Positions 61,162 to 64,000 of a stretch of 64,000 nt of DNA are shown in pieces. The stretch spans positions 23,597,351-23,661,350 of the forward strand of contig NC_065544.1 in the NCBI RefSeq assembly GCF_932294415.1, in the 5' to 3' direction. The position numbers and the translations under genes are program-made. Each line of letters starts with the position of its first letter. Within the stretch, counting starts at the first letter, position 1. The notes beneath the pieces are model-generated. The model searched no databases. It had not been told where the DNA came from and saw only the letters and a program-made list of their open reading frames with translations. Origin of the DNA: Quercus robur. Taxonomy: Eukaryota > Streptophyta > Magnoliopsida > Fagales > Fagaceae.

Positions 61162-62442
61162 TTTATAGGTTTGTCTACTAATGTAAACTTACACGCTGGT
61201 CCGTCTGACACATAAAAAATGTATAATATTTTTGCAAATGTGAATAATATTATACATTTTTTATACTCTTTTTTATAAATTTATAATGTAAATTTACATA
61301 GTATAATGTAAACTAAATTTTTTTCATAAAAATGAGATGTAAAATAGTAAATGTGTGAAAATCAAACCCAATCCACTGTGAGTGATTTCTCTTTCATTAT
61401 TCTTCTGTCCTTCTGGTTGTCTTTCCTTCCTCTAATAATCTCACCACCCCAAATATTGACTAACCAGAACAAGGTAACAACGTACTCCAACCACATATGT
61501 AGGCCCTAGCTCCGTCCATTAAATGTTCAGTAATAGCGTAGTGGTATGACCACATATGTAATAGGTAACAGGTCTTAGACCTATAACGCTATATGGTGTA
61601 TGGTCGGGTTGACTGGATTCAAGTTCGATCCGGTCTTGTTAATTTGCACCATAAAGTTGTTGGGCAATTCTTAGGTATTCCTGAGGCAGTGCTCCAATTT
61701 TTTCACATAGAAGGTGAACCTTACTCCTTACATGTGAGACTCATCATAGTGACCACCCTCATAGGAGAGCCTAGAGCACTGCGCGCTCCAGAGCTATCTA
61801 ATTTTTTTTTTCCCAAACTTATTGGATTAAACCGGATTAATATTTTATAACTCTTATTCGGTCATAGAATAACTTTAGGTTTGATTACATTTTTAATCCT
61901 TAACATTTGCCTAAAAAATGGTCCATATTCTCTAAAATGTTTCATTTTATTCCTTAAATTTAAGTTTATGTCCAAAAGATCCCTAACATTTTGAAAGTGT
62001 ATGATTAAAAGTTTGTGTCATGAAGCCACCATTAATGGCAATAACTAACGTGTAATTAAACCAAAACTTTTAACATACTTTCTAACCTCTTTTTCATATT
62101 TCTTTCAATACAAATAAAAGAACAAAAAAAAAAAAAAAAACACACACACAAAAAATAAATGCTGCATAATATAGAAATCCATAAGTTATAGTTTGATAAT
62201 AAATTATAATAATCAACTAATTCTACAAAATATGAAAAGAAATTGCGTATACATGAAACATAAAATAAAGTTAGGTCAACTATAAACTAAATGTGCTTTT
62301 GTATTATCTTTAATTTTTTTTTTTAAAGCTTATTAATTTGTTTATTTGATGAAAGTTGTTAAAATTATAGTTATACTTTAAAAACATTGAGGCTTTTAAA
62401 AAGTTATACATATTCTAACAAGCTAAATATTAAAAGAAAAAG

Positions 62443-62481
<39 letters not shown>

Positions 62482-63515
62482 AACTAATTCAAACTCATAC
62501 TATATATATAGATAGATAGTGGTAGAGTCAGGATTTCAGTTTAGAAAGATAAAATTAAAAGACAAAATTGAAAGTAAAATTAATTTAAATATTATTGATA
62601 GATGTTAATAACAAAATAGATAAACAATTATATACTATTAATGCAAGTGTTGGGTATAGGTTCAACCAAACCGGGTTGGGTCAAAATCAAATACAAGTCA
62701 GAACTTGTCGAACTAAATCAAACATAGGACAAAACCCATACCCTGTTTTTTGGGTTAGGTTTGGGCAAGTTATGTGGTCCAAGTCCAATATTGCCAAGTC
62801 TAGAAACACGTGTCGAATTAAAAGAGAATCAGCGAAACACATCAAGAAGATGAAAAAAAAAAAAAAAAAAAAAAAAGGTTTTTGGTTTGGTTTGTGCAAC
62901 TGGATTTGAACGGCAGTTAGACTAGTGACGTAATAAATACATAAATAAGTATTAATTATTTAGTAATATAAATAAATAAAATAAATTGACATTATTTCTC
63001 TTTTTTGTTGTTCTATTTTATTTTGGAATATTTCAAAATCTTGTCATTTTCATCTTTATTAAAAAATAATTTTTATTGGTCTTAATATCTAAGCAAATTT
63101 ATACAATACTTCAAGAACTAAAATGAATATAGTAAAAAGAATTAAGTATCTAAAAAATCAGCATACAGATTAGTAATCACAACAATAAGCAAGGTATTAA
63201 TTTCATTTGTTAAAATAAAAATTTTAAAAAGTCAATTTGAATACTAATTTAAATTTTAAAAAATCAAAAAGAGTGGGACTACGGTAACTAAAAGAACCAC
63301 TGAAAAATCATACACACTCCAGCAATAGCTTTTCATGACTTCGCAACACAAAATATAAGAGTGAGTATGTAATTTTTTCAGTGCTCTCTGACTCAAGTTT
63401 ATGACTTCAAAACTTCTACAACCTAGAGCACTAGCATTAAATGTGTTAAATGCTAAATTTTTAGCATTTAGCACATCAAACCCCAAAATTCATGTTCTAT
63501 GAGATTTGCCAAATC

Positions 63516-63563
<48 letters not shown>

Positions 63564-64000
63564 AAACATGCTATAATACCCTGTAACAAGTTGAATTTTT
63601 TTATATATTCCACTCTTCTCTCTCCTCTCTCTCGTGTCAAGCTCTCTTCTCTCTCTTTTCTCTCCTTTTAGTCTTCTCTCTCAGCCATCACATTTTTATT
63701 ATTTTCATATGTATTTATATTATTTTAATAAATTGTGTGTTAAATTAAAAGGTGTGACATGGAGTATATTATTAAATGGTGTGTTAAAATAAATAAAATA
63801 AGTTTCTGATGTGTCAAAATAATTTTTAAAACATTTGATACTAATACTCTAATGCTTTGTTTTAGAGATTGAACTTCTAATCATGAACCCAAGACAATAA
63901 CGTTTCCCCATATGAACAAAGAGGCCCAGTGTATTAATTCTGATAAAATTCTTATTCGATTAAAACTTTCAATATATCAAGAATCATGTCATGGGCCATA
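60102..64000 (+). CDS. Second 2-oxoglutarate/Fe(II)-dependent dioxygenase gene, partial (exons 1-2)
   Basis: Exon 1 60102-60380 (93 aa, MASTIPLDTLKTSTVHSP) and exon 2 60488-60723 (78 codons plus two bases) have exactly the same lengths and phases as exons 1 and 2 of the gene at 30321, with GT-AG junctions. They encode the DIOX_N half (VPIIDVSLL, INHGVPESL, GTGFNPSMDK). The iron-binding core must lie in exons 3 and 4 beyond the window: the last 33 bases match gene 1 intron 2 some 40-75 bp before its exon 3. Intron 2 is over 3.2 kb here against 287 bp in gene 1. The visible part has no defect, so the gene may be functional. Confidence 0.85.
60840..61520 (+). repeat. Diverged copy of the gene 2 upstream region inside its intron 2
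   Basis: Phrases such as gtctcgttgctttggcaac (60869), atccactgtgagtg (61371) and ttcttctgtccttctgg recur in the same order as at about 59460-59930 upstream of the gene (gtctcgttgctttggcagc at 59470, gtccactatgactg at 59730). Both copies are noncoding. Confidence 0.6.
62443..62480 (+). repeat. Poly(A) run
   Basis: About 29-38 A residues in intron 2 of the second dioxygenase gene. Similar homopolymers are at 62857-62876 (A) and 63520-63556 (T). Possibly tails of old retroposons; no element bodies were recognised. Confidence 0.7.

Noticed and set aside
61530-61800. tRNA-derived SINE (agcgtagtggt and gttcgatcc-like boxes)
   Set aside because: Box spacing and order do not make a convincing tRNA-related head, and no tail or target duplication was found.

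Overview
This is a window of eukaryotic, almost certainly dicot plant, nuclear DNA: AT-rich, with intron-containing genes, TATA-type promoters, 5-bp target-site duplications (TSDs) around LTR elements, plant-type LINEs with an RNase H domain, and MULE-like foldback elements. The repeat families and the dioxygenase genes remind me of a woody Fagaceae genome (oak/chestnut type), but that assignment is memory-based inference. No prokaryotic features, rRNA, tRNA or CRISPR array were seen.

Layout. 1-2438: no recognisable gene. 2439-13211: a Ty1/copia retrotransposon (short 179-184 bp LTRs, TSD aaaat) whose 5' LTR is split by a reverse-strand LINE (2557-8190; 16-bp TSD with two mismatches). 15208 to about 21110: a second, more decayed reverse-strand LINE. 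22370-23372: solo LTR (TSD ataat). 23678-27335: a complete non-autonomous LTR element (two 686-bp LTRs, TSD atata) with an 81-bp tandem array and an antisense ORF that has its own TATA-like box and poly(A) signal. 27619-28325: another solo LTR (TSD gtagt). 30321-32856: the only complete host gene, a four-exon 2-oxoglutarate/Fe(II)-dependent dioxygenase (365 aa). 33269-37704: LTR-type insertions and a truncated retroelement. 37705 to about 41480: a partial copy of the dioxygenase locus (intron 3, broken exon 4, 3' flank) carrying a three-unit tandem repeat. 41643-48176: a complete non-autonomous LTR element (LTRs 1088/1089 bp, TSD tccaa) encoding only a coiled-coil/two-zinc-knuckle gag-like protein. 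50506-51512: solo LTR (TSD cttct). 53063-53240: another dioxygenase exon-4 relic. 55223-55667 and 56336-56671: foldback MITEs. 60102-64000: exons 1 and 2 of a second dioxygenase gene whose intron 2 exceeds 3.2 kb; the window stops just short of the expected exon 3.

Biologically this is a small tandem cluster of 2-ODD genes (one intact, one running off the window, two relics) being broken and spaced out by several generations of retrotransposons. The most unusual items are the antisense transcription unit inside the 23.7-27.3 kb element, the LINE insertion at the TATA box of the copia LTR, the copia polyprotein that stays in one frame but carries seven stops, and the pol-less double-zinc-knuckle element. 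I see no evidence of a novel multi-gene system beyond these.
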